Part shown: positions 53,916 to 62,392 of the stretch, in pieces | How positions within the stretch are numbered: position 1 is the stretch's first letter | Layout: the number at the start of each line of letters is the position of its first letter | NCBI GenBank assembly: GCA_963710665.1 | Contig: CAVQBC010000004.1 | Span: 620,001-684,000, forward strand | Source: CAVQBC01 sp963710665 | Lineage (GTDB): Bacteria > Actinomycetota > Thermoleophilia > Solirubrobacterales > Solirubrobacteraceae | DNA length: 64,000 nt | Direction: 5' to 3' | The notes under the pieces: model-generated | The model's input: only the letters and a program-made list of their open reading frames with translations | The model's database searches: none | What the model was told of the DNA's origin: nothing | Position numbers and translations under genes: made by a program

Positions 53916-54955
53916 CCCCGACCCCCAGCCTCCCCTCCTCCTCCGCGGCCGGCGCGCCCCCAGCGGGCGCGCCGGCCGTCGCGCGTCCGTGGCGGGTCTG
54001 GGGGGCGCTGTGGATCGTCTACATCGTCTGGGGCTCGACCTACCTCGGGATGCGCGTGACGGTCGAGACGATGCCGGCCCTGCTCGGCGCAGGCGCGCGC
54101 TTCGTGCTCGCGGGCGCGCTGCTGTGCCTGCTCGTGGTCGCCCGCCGGGGCCCGCGCGGGATCCGCGTCGGGCGGCGCGAGGCCGGCGGCGCGCTGCTCA
54201 CCGGGACGCTGCTCATGGGCGCCAACGCGACGGTCATGGCCGCCGAGCAGGAGGTGCCGTCCAGCCTCGCCGCGCTGCTGATCGCCTCGGTGCCGCTGTG
54301 GGTGCTGATCTACCGCACGTTCGCCGGCGAGCGCGTGGGCCGCGCGGGCGTGGGCGCCCTGGTCCTCGGCTTCGCGGGCGTCGCGCTGCTGCTGCTGCCG
54401 GGCGACGGCGGCCGCTCGCAGGCGCCGTTGCTGGCGCTGGTGGTCGTCCTCGGCGCGGCCGCGTTCTGGGCGCTCGGCTCGTTCACCACCTCGCGCGTGA
54501 CCCTGCCGGCCGACCCGCTGGCCTCGACGGCGTGGCAGATGCTCTTCGGCGGGACGGCATGCCTGGCGGCGGGGCTGATCGGCGGCGAGGCGGGCGCGGT
54601 CGACCCCGGCGCCTTCTCCGCGCGCTCGCTGGTGGCCTTCGCCTACCTCGTCGTGTTCGGGTCGGTGATCGCCTTCAGCGCCTACGCCTGGCTGCTGCGC
54701 AACGCGCCGCTGGGCCGGGTCGCCACCTACGCCTACGTCAACCCCGTGGTGGCGATCGCGCTCGGCGCCGTGGTCCTCGGCGAGACGATCACGGCGCCGA
54801 TGCTGGCGGGCGCCGCGGTGGTCGTCGCCTCGGTCGCGCTGGTGGCCCGCCTCGAGGCGCGGCGGCGCGCGGCCGCGGCGTGTGAGGGAGCTCACGAAAC
54901 GGCGCCGGAGCGCGTCTCCGGCTCGAGTGTCACAAGCGTGTCACAAGCCGGATGA
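53912..54955 (+). CDS. EamA/DMT-superfamily exporter
   Basis: 347 residues. A Pro/Ala-rich N-terminus precedes ten membrane helices in two EamA repeats. Typical elements are VWGSTYLGMRVTVETMPALL, EQEVPSSLAALLIASVPLW and the C-terminal YAYVNPVVAIALGAVVLGE. Members of this subfamily export amino acids or drugs. GTG start coupled to the small upstream protein. No link to the amine genes. Confidence 0.88.
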   Translation: MTPTPSLPSSSAAGAPPAGAPAVARPWRVWGALWIVYIVWGSTYLGMRVTVETMPALLGAGARFVLAGALLCLLVVARRGPRGIRVGRREAGGALLTGTLLMGANATVMAAEQEVPSSLAALLIASVPLWVLIYRTFAGERVGRAGVGALVLGFAGVALLLLPGDGGRSQAPLLALVVVLGAAAFWALGSFTTSRVTLPADPLASTAWQMLFGGTACLAAGLIGGEAGAVDPGAFSARSLVAFAYLVVFGSVIAFSAYAWLLRNAPLGRVATYAYVNPVVAIALGAVVLGETITAPMLAGAAVVVASVALVARLEARRRAAAACEGAHETAPERVSGSSVTSVSQAG

Positions 54956-54989
54956 GACCCCCGGGTCCTCGCGAGCAAGGATCCACGCC

Positions 54990-55139
54990 ATGACCTCCAT
55001 GCTCAGAGGCGTCGGCCGCTTCCTGGCCGCGAACCTCAACCCCGTCGAGCATGGTGTGCACCATCACGCCGGACCCGCGGGCGCGTACGCGTGCCGCAGC
55101 CGGCGCTGCGTGTCGCCGCGGCACGCGGACGACCTATAG
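54990..55139 (+). CDS. Candidate small His/Cys protein, 49 residues
   Basis: MTSMLRGVGRFLAANLNPVE is followed by VHHHAGPAGAYACRSRRC. Short actinobacterial proteins with an FLAANLNP segment, a His-rich stretch and two Cys exist to my recollection, which supports reality. It overlaps the end of the convergent mazF-like gene by six bases. SD weak (GAGCAAGGATCC). Confidence 0.4.
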   Translation: MTSMLRGVGRFLAANLNPVEHGVHHHAGPAGAYACRSRRCVSPRHADDL

Positions 55140-55448
55140 CCCGAGCACGAGCTCCAGAGCATCGTCGACCGCACGCAGCTCCGCCGGGGTGAGTCGGCCG
55201 GCCGACTTGTCGAGACGATCCAGGTCGACGGCACGGAGCTGTTCCACCAGCACGCGAGTGACCTCGCCGGCGACACGTACGTCGGGGCGAAATGTCGCGG
55301 CCGCGGCGCCCCGCGAGGTGGGTGCGACAACCACAGTGGACAGGCCGAGAAGTTCGTCGGCTTGGACGATCACCCCATAGCGCGGCCCCTGTTGCTCGCG
55401 ACCGCGGCCGGTGGGGAGGCGGATCCGGTAGACGTCGCCCCTTGTCAC
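55134..55448 (-). CDS. MazF/PemK-family toxin
   Basis: 104 residues. It begins MTRGDVYRIRLP and carries GPRYGVIVQADELL and VVVAPTSRGAAAA, the core of the MazF/PemK endoribonuclease fold, with RVLVEQLRAVDLDRL near the C-terminus. It would cut mRNA when free of antitoxin. Its start overlaps the antitoxin gene by four bases, the standard arrangement. Confidence 0.85.
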   Translation of the reverse strand: MTRGDVYRIRLPTGRGREQQGPRYGVIVQADELLGLSTVVVAPTSRGAAAATFRPDVRVAGEVTRVLVEQLRAVDLDRLDKSAGRLTPAELRAVDDALELVLGL

Positions 55449-55693
55449 GCGGGCCAGTCGGCCGACGCGGCATCCATGTCGGCCATCACCGCGTTCCGCT
55501 CGGCCGTATCGGCCGGATCCGCGGCCAGCCGGCGAACCTCCTCGGCGAGCGCCGAACGCCGAAGCCGCCGCTCACCCGCCTCCACGAGGGCGGTCCGCAC
55601 GGCCTCGGACTCGTTGCGGCCCTCGCGCATCAGCGTCGCCAAGGCGTGCTGGGACGGTTCATCCAGGCGTGCCCTCACGACTCGAGAAGCCAT
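55445..55693 (-). CDS. Antitoxin of the MazF-type pair (ribbon-helix-helix)
   Basis: 82 residues. The first 45 (VVRARLDEPSQHALATLMREGRN, then ESEAVRTAL) fit a ribbon-helix-helix DNA-binding domain. The acidic, flexible C-terminus (ADPADTAERN to ADWPA) would wrap the toxin. It is expected to repress its own operon with the toxin. Confidence 0.8.
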   Translation of the reverse strand: MASRVVRARLDEPSQHALATLMREGRNESEAVRTALVEAGERRLRRSALAEEVRRLAADPADTAERNAVMADMDAASADWPA

Positions 55694-55739
55694 CCGTGCG
55701 ACTGTAGCACAGAACGTGCTACGAACGGACTGACGGCCG

Positions 55740-56225
55740 TCAGCCGTCCGGCGCGATCCAGACGAGGCAGGGCGCCTGCTCGCGGACGCGCCGGGCGGCG
55801 CGGCTGAACGTCCGCGGCCGGGTCAGCTGCAGGTCGGGGCCGAACACCAGCAGGCCGGCGTCGACCTGGACCACCAGCTCGAGCAGCGCCTTGACCGGCC
55901 GGCGGCTCGAGACGCGCAGCAGCTGGGTCTCGATCCCCAGCGCCGCGGCGCGGTTGGCCGTGGCGCGGACCGCCTCGAGGTCCTCCTCGTGCGGCAGCGT
56001 GACTCCCGCCGGCCCGACCAGCACGAGCGTCGTGGGGAAGAACGGCAGCGGCAGCATGTTGGCCACGTAGAGCGGGACGTCGGCCTCGAGCGCGCTCTCC
56101 AGCGCCATCCGCTCCGCGGAGGGGTCGACCCGCACCGAGAGCGTGCCGAGCAGGACCGGCCGCGCCCGGTCGCGGCCCGCGACGAGCGGCGCCTCGACGA
56201 CGTCGTGGTCGGAGACGCGCGGCAT
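55740..56225 (-). CDS. Universal-stress-like protein
   Basis: 161 residues. An alpha/beta protein with PVLLGTLSVRVDPSAERMAL at the start, VDAGLLVFGPDLQL in the middle and a C-terminus QAPCLVWIAPDG reminiscent of UspA proteins. The glycine-rich ATP loop of UspA is not evident. Function unknown. The ATG at 56225 is chosen as the first start in a plausible coding region; it is divergent from the next small gene. Confidence 0.6.
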   Translation of the reverse strand: MPRVSDHDVVEAPLVAGRDRARPVLLGTLSVRVDPSAERMALESALEADVPLYVANMLPLPFFPTTLVLVGPAGVTLPHEEDLEAVRATANRAAALGIETQLLRVSSRRPVKALLELVVQVDAGLLVFGPDLQLTRPRTFSRAARRVREQAPCLVWIAPDG

Positions 56226-56282
56226 GCCTCGATGGTACGCCTCCACCGGTCCGCCGGGGGCAGGTCGTGGGACACTCGCGGG

Positions 56283-56558
56283 GTGGACAAGCGCACGATC
56301 AAGCTCGTCACCCGGATCGCCCGCCGGATCGAGGACGAGGGGCTCACGCCGGCGGCGCTGGACGCGCTCACGCGGGCCGGCGTGGAGCTGACGATCGACT
56401 GGCACCCGACCGTCGTGGACGCCTGGCGCGCCACCGTCACGATCGACGGCCGGGCGGCGCCGCTGGTGGTCGACGGCGACGCGGCCACGGCGGCCGCGCG
56501 GGCCCTGCGCTCGGCCGCCGTGCACGGCGTGGGCGGCGACTCGATCCGCCGGCGCTGA
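56283..56558 (+). CDS. Hypothetical small protein
   Basis: 91 residues, alpha/beta: a basic helix (DKRTIKLVTRIARRIEDEGL), then strands ELTIDWHPTVVDAWRATVTI and an Ala-rich C-terminal helix. No family recognised. GTG start at 56283 assumed; the frame is open further upstream. It precedes the dehydrogenase by 40 bases. Confidence 0.5.
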   Translation: MDKRTIKLVTRIARRIEDEGLTPAALDALTRAGVELTIDWHPTVVDAWRATVTIDGRAAPLVVDGDAATAAARALRSAAVHGVGGDSIRRR

Positions 56559-56598
56559 CGCCGTTTGCCCTGCCCCTCCCCGGGGCAGCCAACCGGCC

Positions 56599-57474
56599 AT
56601 GACCACTGATCCTGCGCTCACCGTCGCCGTCCTCGGCACCGGCACCATGGGGGAGCCGATGGCCCGCAACCTCGTGCGCGCCGGGCACGCCGTGCGCGCG
56701 TGGAACCGGTCGCCCGAGCGGGCCGCGGCCCTCGAGTCCGACGGCGCCCGGGTGGCCGGCTCACCGGGCGAGGCGGTCGCGGACGCCGACGTCATCCTGA
56801 CCGTGCTCAGCGACGCGGCCGCCACGCTCGAGGTGGCGGGCGGCGCGCTCGGCCAGGCTCGCGCGGACGCGGTGTGGGTCCAGTCGGCGACCATCGGCAT
56901 CGAGGCCACCGAGCGCTGCGCGGCGCTCGCCTCCGAGCACGGGATCGCGCTCGTGGACGCCCCGGTGCTCGGCACGCGCCAGCCGGCCGAGCAGGGCAAG
57001 CTGGTCGTGCTCGCCTCCGGGCCGGAGGACCAGCGCGCGCGTGTGGCGCCGGTGCTCGACGCCGTCGGCGCGCGGACGCTGTGGGTCGGCCCCGCCGGCG
57101 CCGGCACGCGCCTCAAGCTCGTCTGCAACACCTGGCTGATCGCGCTCATCGAGGGCCTGGCCGAGACGCTGGCGCTCGCCGAGCGCCTCGGCGTGGACCC
57201 GGACCACTTCTACGGGGCGATCGAGGGCGGCGGACTCGACGCCGGCTACGCCCACGTCAAGGGCAAGGCGATGCGCGAGCGCGACTTCACGCCCTCGTTC
57301 AAGCTCGCCCACGCGGCCAAGGACGCGCGTCTGGTCGACGAGGCCGCCGCGGCCGAGGGTCTCGCGCTCCCGCTGGTCGCCGCCGCTCGCGCGACGTTCG
57401 AGCAGGGCACCGCGGCGGGCCACGGCGACAAGGACATGGCGGCCGCGTTCCTCGCCCTGGTCGACGACGATTGA
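56599..57474 (+). CDS. 3-hydroxyisobutyrate dehydrogenase-family reductase
   Basis: 291 residues. NAD(P) site VAVLGTGTMGEPMARNL (9-25), substrate segment DAPVLGTRQPAEQGKL with GPAGAGTRLKLVCN carrying the catalytic Lys, and a helical C-terminal domain. Related enzymes reduce tartronate semialdehyde, succinate semialdehyde or glyoxylate. ATG start. Converges with the Lrp gene, 5 bases between stops. The precise substrate is not assignable. Confidence 0.87.
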   Translation: MTTDPALTVAVLGTGTMGEPMARNLVRAGHAVRAWNRSPERAAALESDGARVAGSPGEAVADADVILTVLSDAAATLEVAGGALGQARADAVWVQSATIGIEATERCAALASEHGIALVDAPVLGTRQPAEQGKLVVLASGPEDQRARVAPVLDAVGARTLWVGPAGAGTRLKLVCNTWLIALIEGLAETLALAERLGVDPDHFYGAIEGGGLDAGYAHVKGKAMRERDFTPSFKLAHAAKDARLVDEAAAAEGLALPLVAAARATFEQGTAAGHGDKDMAAAFLALVDDD

Positions 57475-57479
57475 CGACC

Positions 57480-57941
57480 CTAGGGAGTCGCTCCTGAGCG
57501 GCTCTCCTGGAAGGGGCGCTCGAAGAGCGTCGAGAGCACGATCTGGGTGTGGGTGCGGGTGACGCCCTGGTGGTCGCGGATGCGCTCGAGCGCCTCCTCC
57601 AGGTGCGAGGTGTCCCGCGCGCGCACGTGCAGGACGGCGCTCGCCTCGCCCGCGACCGTGTAGGCGGCCTCGACCTCCGGATGGCGCTCGACCGCCTCGC
57701 GGACCTCGGCGGCCGCCATGCGCCCCTCGCAGTAGAGGGCGACGAAGGCGTGCGTCCCCCAGCCGAAGCGGCCCGGGTCGACGACCGCCGAGTAGCCCTG
57801 GACGACGCCGTCGTCCTCGAGGCGGTCGACCCGCCGCTTGACCGCCGGCGCCGAGAGCGAGACGCGCACGCCGATGCTCTGGAACGAGCGCCGTGCGTCC
57901 TCCCGCAGCAGAGCAACGATCTGACGGTCGATGTCGTCCAT
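57480..57941 (-). CDS. Lrp/AsnC-family regulator
   Basis: 153 residues. HTH DDIDRQIVALLREDARRSFQSIG (read as two overlapping parts) with LSAPAVKRRVDRLEDDGVV, followed by the RAM ligand domain (HAFVALYCEGRMAAAEVRE). The start at ATG 57941 is supported by a GGGAGAGG just upstream. Divergent from hppD; likely senses an aromatic amino acid and controls the tyrosine-degradation genes through the paired palindromes between them. Confidence 0.9.
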   Translation of the reverse strand: MDDIDRQIVALLREDARRSFQSIGVRVSLSAPAVKRRVDRLEDDGVVQGYSAVVDPGRFGWGTHAFVALYCEGRMAAAEVREAVERHPEVEAAYTVAGEASAVLHVRARDTSHLEEALERIRDHQGVTRTHTQIVLSTLFERPFQESRSGATP

Positions 57942-57974
57942 CCTCTCCCTCGCCTCGAGCTTGACGCAACGGAT

Positions 57975-58021
57975 CGTGCTTGAGGAGCACGTTCCGCAGC
58001 GCAATCATAAACAACGCTGCG
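57975..58021. promoter_or_regulatory. Two palindromic sites between the Lrp gene and hppD
   Basis: CGTGCT / AGCACG (57975-57980 and 57986-57991, spacer 5) and CGCAGCG / CGCTGCG (57995-58001 and 58015-58021, spacer 13 containing an A+T-rich CAATCATAAACAA). Both lie in the 107-bp divergent region and are good candidates for Lrp binding. Confidence 0.55.
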
Positions 58022-58048
58022 CCATCCGCGAGAGAGAGGACCGTTTCC

Positions 58049-59182
58049 ATGAGCACCGAGAGCATCCGGGCAGAGACGCTCGATGCCGCGGCGGACCGGG
58101 ACTTCATGCCGCTCCATGGCATCGACCACGTCGAGTTCTACGTCGGCAACGCCGCCCAGGCCGCCCACTACTACACGCGCGCGCTCGGGTTCGAGGAGGT
58201 CGCCTACGCCGGCCTGCACACCGGCGTGCGCGATCGCGTCTCGCACGTGCTCGAGCAGGGGCGCATCCGGCTGGTCCTCACCGGCGCGCTGCGCCCGGAC
58301 CACGAGATCGCGGGCCACCATGCGCGCCACGGCGACGGGGTGAAGGTCATCGCGCTGTCGGTCCCCGACGCCGCATACGCCTACCGCACCGCCACCGAGC
58401 GCGGCGCGCGGGGTGTGCGCGAGCCGTGGGAGGCCACCGACGAGCACGGCACGGTGCACATGGCGACCGTCGCGACCTACGGCGACACGCTGCACACGTT
58501 CGTCGACCGCTCCGGCTACCGCGGCGCCTTCCTGCCCGGCTACGTCGCGCGCGGAGGCAACGGCGCGACGTCCACCGGCCTGCTCGCGATCGACCACATC
58601 GTCGGCAATGTCGAGCTCGGCGAGATGGACCGCTGGGTGAAGTACTACGAGGACGTGTTCGGGATGACCGAGATGATCCACTTCTCCGACGAGGCGATCT
58701 CGACGGAGTACTCGGCGCTGATGTCCAAGGTCGTCACGTCGGGCGACGGCCGCATCAAGTTCCCCATCAACGAGCCCGCCGAGGGCAAGCGCAAGTCGCA
58801 GATCGACGAGTACCTGGAGTTCTACGGCGGGGCGGGCGCGCAGCACATCGCGGTCGCCACGCGCGACATCGTCGGCACCGTCACGGAGCTGCGCTCGCGC
58901 GGCATCCAGTTCCTCGCGACGCCCGAGGCCTACTACGACGAGGTCCCCGGCCGCATCGGCGAGATCGCCGAGTCCCTCGACGACCTGCGGCGCCTCGGCA
59001 TCCTCGTCGACCGCGACGACGAGGGCTACCTGCTGCAGATCTTCACCAAGCCGATCGGCGACCGCCCGACCGTGTTCTTCGAGATCATCGAGCGGCACGG
59101 GGCCCGCGGCTTCGGCGAGGGGAACTTCAAGGCCCTCTTCGAGGCGATCGAGCGCGAGCAGGAGCTGAGGGGGAACCTCTGA
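58049..59182 (+). CDS. hppD: 4-hydroxyphenylpyruvate dioxygenase
   Basis: 377 residues, two vicinal-oxygen-chelate domains. Iron ligands fit His in AIDHIVGNVE, His in GAQHIAVAT and Glu in FFEIIERHG. C-terminal GFGEGNFKALFEAIEREQ is the HPPD signature. It converts 4-hydroxyphenylpyruvate to homogentisate. ATG 58049 is preceded by AGAGAGAGGA; the stop overlaps hmgA by one base. Confidence 0.95.
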   Translation: MSTESIRAETLDAAADRDFMPLHGIDHVEFYVGNAAQAAHYYTRALGFEEVAYAGLHTGVRDRVSHVLEQGRIRLVLTGALRPDHEIAGHHARHGDGVKVIALSVPDAAYAYRTATERGARGVREPWEATDEHGTVHMATVATYGDTLHTFVDRSGYRGAFLPGYVARGGNGATSTGLLAIDHIVGNVELGEMDRWVKYYEDVFGMTEMIHFSDEAISTEYSALMSKVVTSGDGRIKFPINEPAEGKRKSQIDEYLEFYGGAGAQHIAVATRDIVGTVTELRSRGIQFLATPEAYYDEVPGRIGEIAESLDDLRRLGILVDRDDEGYLLQIFTKPIGDRPTVFFEIIERHGARGFGEGNFKALFEAIEREQELRGNL

Positions 59183-60383
59183 TGCGCTACCACAACCTCG
59201 GCCAGATCCCGGCCAAGCGCCACGTCCAGTTCCGCGATCCCGACGCGCCGGGCGCCGGCAACGGCTCGGCGCCGCTGCTGGTGGAGGAGGTCCTCGGCTT
59301 CGAGGGCTTCAGCGGCAACGAGTCGATCCTCTACCACCTGTGGTCGCCCTGCCGCGTCAAGGACGTGGGCGAGTTCACGCCGATCGAGCTCGAGGAGTGG
59401 GTGCCCGAGACGCACGTGCACCGGCTCACCGACACCGCGGGCCTCGAGCCCCAGGGCGACGCAGTGCTGGGCCGCCGCGTGCTGCAGTACAACGCCGACG
59501 TCGAGATGGGCATCTGCATCCCGGAGGCGGAGGCCGACTACTTCTACCGCAACGGCGAGGGCGACGAGGTCGTCTTCGTCCACGAGGGCGAGGGCGTGCT
59601 CGAGACGGTGTTCGGCACGCTGCCCTACCGCCGGCACGACTACGTCGTGATCCCGCGCGGGACGACCTACCGCTTCCGCTTCGACGGGCCGCAGCGCTGG
59701 CTTACCTTCCACACGCCGGGCGAGATCGAGACCCCGAACCGCTACCGCAACCGCTACGGGCAGCTGCTCGAGCACGCGCCGTTCTCGCAGCGCGACTTCC
59801 ACCCGCCGGCCGAGCTGCTCACGCACCGCGACCGGGGCGAGCACGAGGTCAAGGTGCGCGTCCGGGGCGGCTACCAGGACTACGTGCTCGACTACCACCC
59901 GCTCGACGTCGTCGGGTGGGACGGCTACGTGTACCCGTACACGTTCAACATCGCGGACTTCGAGCCGAAGTCCGGCCGGCTGCACCAGCCGCCGCCGGTC
60001 CACCAGACGTTCCAGGGCCCGAACTTCGTGATCTGCTCGTTCTGCCCGCGCCGGCTGGACTGGGACCCGCAGGCGATCGCCCTCCCCTACCACCACTCGA
60101 ACCTGCAGTCCGAGGAGGTCATCTACTACGTCGACGGGCAGTTCGGCTCGCGCAAGGGCGTCGACGTCGGGGCGATCACGCTGCATCCGAGCGGGCTCCC
60201 GCACGGGCCGCAGCCGGGCCTCGTGGAGAAGTCGCTGGGCGTCGAGCGCACCGAGGAGCTCGCGGTGATGTGCGATACGTTCCGGCCCTTGAAGCTCACG
60301 ACGCTCTCGCGCGACCTCGACGATCCCGCCTACGCGTACTCGTGGTACGAGGAGGAGGCGGAGAGCTCTCGACGACGGGGTGA
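59182..60383 (+). CDS. hmgA: Homogentisate 1,2-dioxygenase (C-terminal frame problem)
   Basis: About 400 residues. It begins MRYHNLGQIPAKRHVQFRD and carries EADYFYRNGEGDEV, FVICSFCPRRLDWDP and HPSGLPHGPQPG with iron-ligand histidines, ending PAYAYSWYEEEAE. It opens the homogentisate ring to maleylacetoacetate. The reading frame has no stop at its natural end and would continue far into the next gene. A TGA at 60381-60383, overlapping the next start as GTGA, is reached only by a shift (length 3n+2). A missing base near 60350-60375 is likely. Confidence 0.88.
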
Positions 60384-61415
60384 GCGGTCGCCGGCCGGCG
60401 GCCGCCGAGCCCTTCAGCTGGCGCGACGGCGAGCGCCTAATCCACTTCGGCCGCGGGATCGCGGCCGAGGCGGTCGAGCGGCTCGGCGGCTCGGGCTACG
60501 CGCTGCTGACCACCGAGCGCGCGGCCGGCGCCGCCCCGCACGTGGCCGAGGCCGCGGGCTCGGTGCACGTCGTCGGGTCCGGGCTCGTCGACGAGCTCGC
60601 CGCCGGCCTGCTCGAGAGCGTCCGCGGCGACCGCATCGTGGCGCTGGGCGGCGGGCGGGTGGTCGACGTGGCCAAGGCGATCGCGGCGGCGCGGGCCGCC
60701 GCGGGCGACGGCGGCGCGCCGGTCCGCGCCATGGCGGTGCCGACCACGCTCTCGGGCGCGGAGATGACGCGGATCCATCGCCACGCGACGGGCGTCGACC
60801 CGGGCGCGGCGAAGGTGCGCTGCGCGGTCGTGGTCAACGACCCCGCGCTGTCGGCGAGCCAGCCGGTGCCGGAGCTGGCGGCAAGCGCCGGGAACGCGCT
60901 CGGCCACGCCGCCGAGGGCCCGTGCACGCCGGCCGCCAACCCCGTGTGCCGGCTGGCGGCGCTCGAGGCCGCGCGGCTGATCGCGGGCGCCTTCTCCCGC
61001 CGCGACGGCGAGCCCGACCGCGACGCCCTCGGCCTGGCCGCGCTGCTGGCCGGCTACACCATCGACTCCGCCGGCTACGGCCTGCACCACGTGCTCTCCC
61101 AGACGCTCGTGCGGATGGGCGGCGCCGCCCACGGGCCCGCCAACGTCGTGCTCCTCCCCCACACCCTCGGCGCGCTCGCCTGGCGCTTCCCGTCGCAGCA
61201 CGCGGCGCTCGGCGAGGCGCTGGGGGGCGACCCGTCCGACGTCGCCGCCCGCCTGCGGGCGATCAGCGGGGTCGAGCGGGTCCGCGACCTCGGGGTCGAA
61301 GCCTCCGCCCTGGCGGCCTGCGCCGACGCGGCCGCGGAGCGCCCGGACCTCGACAACACGCCGCCGCGCGCAGACCGGGCGGAGCTCATGGCGCTCTACG
61401 AGGCCGCCTTTCTAA
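60380..61415 (+). CDS. Iron-containing alcohol dehydrogenase, maleylacetate reductase-like (3' frameshift)
   Basis: About 344 residues. IVALGGGRVVDVAKAIA (NAD site), AMAVPTTLSGAEMT, and metal-binding His residues in GNALGHAAEGPCTPAANP and YGLHHVLSQTL with HGPANVVLLPHTL. This is the maleylacetate reductase branch of iron ADHs, which acts in (chloro)aromatic ring cleavage pathways rather than in tyrosine breakdown, where a fumarylacetoacetase is expected and is not seen here. The natural end MALYEAAF is followed by TAA (61413-61415) if one T of the TTT at 61409-61411 is removed. As written it reads on to 61567. GTG start. Confidence 0.8.
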
Positions 61416-61446
61416 CTCCGGGGGCGAATCGCGGAGCCGTCCTGGC

Positions 61447-61482
61447 TAGGGGTCGGTATGCGACCACAGGGCAGGACGGTGG
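61447..61482. repeat. Left copy of the 36-bp direct repeat flanking the AbiEi-like gene
   Basis: Matches 62343-62378 at 32 of 36 positions, with a 14-base perfect core GGGCAGGACGGTGG. It contains the ATG of the AbiEi-like gene. Confidence 0.8.
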
Positions 61483-62355
61483 CGCGGGAGCTCGCCCGGA
61501 TCGCGGGTGGGCAGCACGGGGTGGTAACGCGGCGGCAGCTGCTGGCCGCGGGGCTGTCGGCGGGTGAGATCGCGCGGCGGGTCCGCACCGGCGCGTTGCT
61601 GCGTGAGCACCGGGGCGTGTACCGGGTGGGGCATCGGGCGCCGAGCGTGGAGGCGCGGTACCTGGCGGCGGTGCTGGCGTGCGGCGACGGCGCGCGTGCT
61701 CAGCGGCCTCGCGGCCGCGCATCTCCTCGGCCTCGGCGGCGGCGCCCCGCCGGTCCCGGAGGTGACGACGGCGACCGAGCGGCGCGTCGCGGGCGTGGTC
61801 ACCCGCCGCGCGCGGGCGCGGGACGCCCGCGACGCGGCGACGTGGCGGGGCATCCCGGTCACCACCGTCGCGCGCACGCTCGTCGACCTCGCTGCCGTCC
61901 TCGCCGCTCCGGACCTCGCCCGCGCCTGTCACGAGGCCGGGGTCCGCCACGGCACGACCCCCGCCCACGTCGAGGCGGTCCTCGCGCGACGCCCCACCAG
62001 CCCGGGCGCGGCGAACCTGCGGGAGATCCTGCGCGGAGAGGTCCGCGTCACCCTCAGCGCGCTCGAACGGCGGTTCCTCGGGCGGCTGCGCGAGGCGGGG
62101 CTGCCGCTTCCGCAGACCAACCGGCCGGTAGGCGGCCGGCGCGTGGACTGCCACTGGCCCGGCCGTCGCCTCACCGTCGAGCTCGACGGCTACCGCTACC
62201 ACAGCTCCCGCCACGCCTGGGAGCAGGACCGGCGCCGCGAGCGCGAGGCCCGCGCCCGCGGCGACGAGTTCCGCCGCTACACGTCGGGCGACGTCTTCGA
62301 GTCTCCCCGCCTGATGCTCGCCGAGCTGCGAAGCATCCTGGGTAGTGGTCGGTAG
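61458..62355 (+). CDS. AbiEi-type antitoxin-domain / DUF559-like protein (apparent frameshift)
   Basis: About 298 residues when repaired. The N-terminal winged helix (GGQHGVVTRRQLLAAGLSAG, then REHRGVYRVGHRA) is the AbiEi-type domain. The C-terminus has an endonuclease-like LTVELDGYRYHSSRHAWEQD, as in DUF559 proteins. The two parts are in different frames: dropping one C near 61700 gives GDGAVLSGLAAAHLLGLGGG. Length 3n+1. Its ATG lies inside one copy of a 36-bp direct repeat and its stop inside the other, suggesting that it arrived or duplicated as a unit. No AbiEii toxin partner is adjacent. Confidence 0.7.
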
Positions 62356-62378
62356 GCGAACACTGGGCAGGACGGTGG
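62343..62378. repeat. Right copy of the 36-bp direct repeat flanking the AbiEi-like gene
   Basis: Contains the TAG stop of the AbiEi-like gene and ends 15 bases before the start of the next gene. Confidence 0.8.
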
Positions 62379-62392
62379 GTAGCCTGCCCGCC

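Noticed and set aside
55134..55693. Treating the MazF-type pair as part of a mobile island
   Set aside because: No integrase, repeats or composition change accompany it; toxin-antitoxin pairs are common chromosomal genes.
57931..61449. A single giant gene spanning hppD, hmgA and beyond
   Set aside because: The frame joins an out-of-frame version of hppD with hmgA and an out-of-frame version of the next gene. Each enzyme has its own start and motifs.
61458..62355. Complete AbiE abortive-infection system
   Set aside because: Only an AbiEi-type domain protein is present; no nucleotidyltransferase (AbiEii) partner lies on either side.
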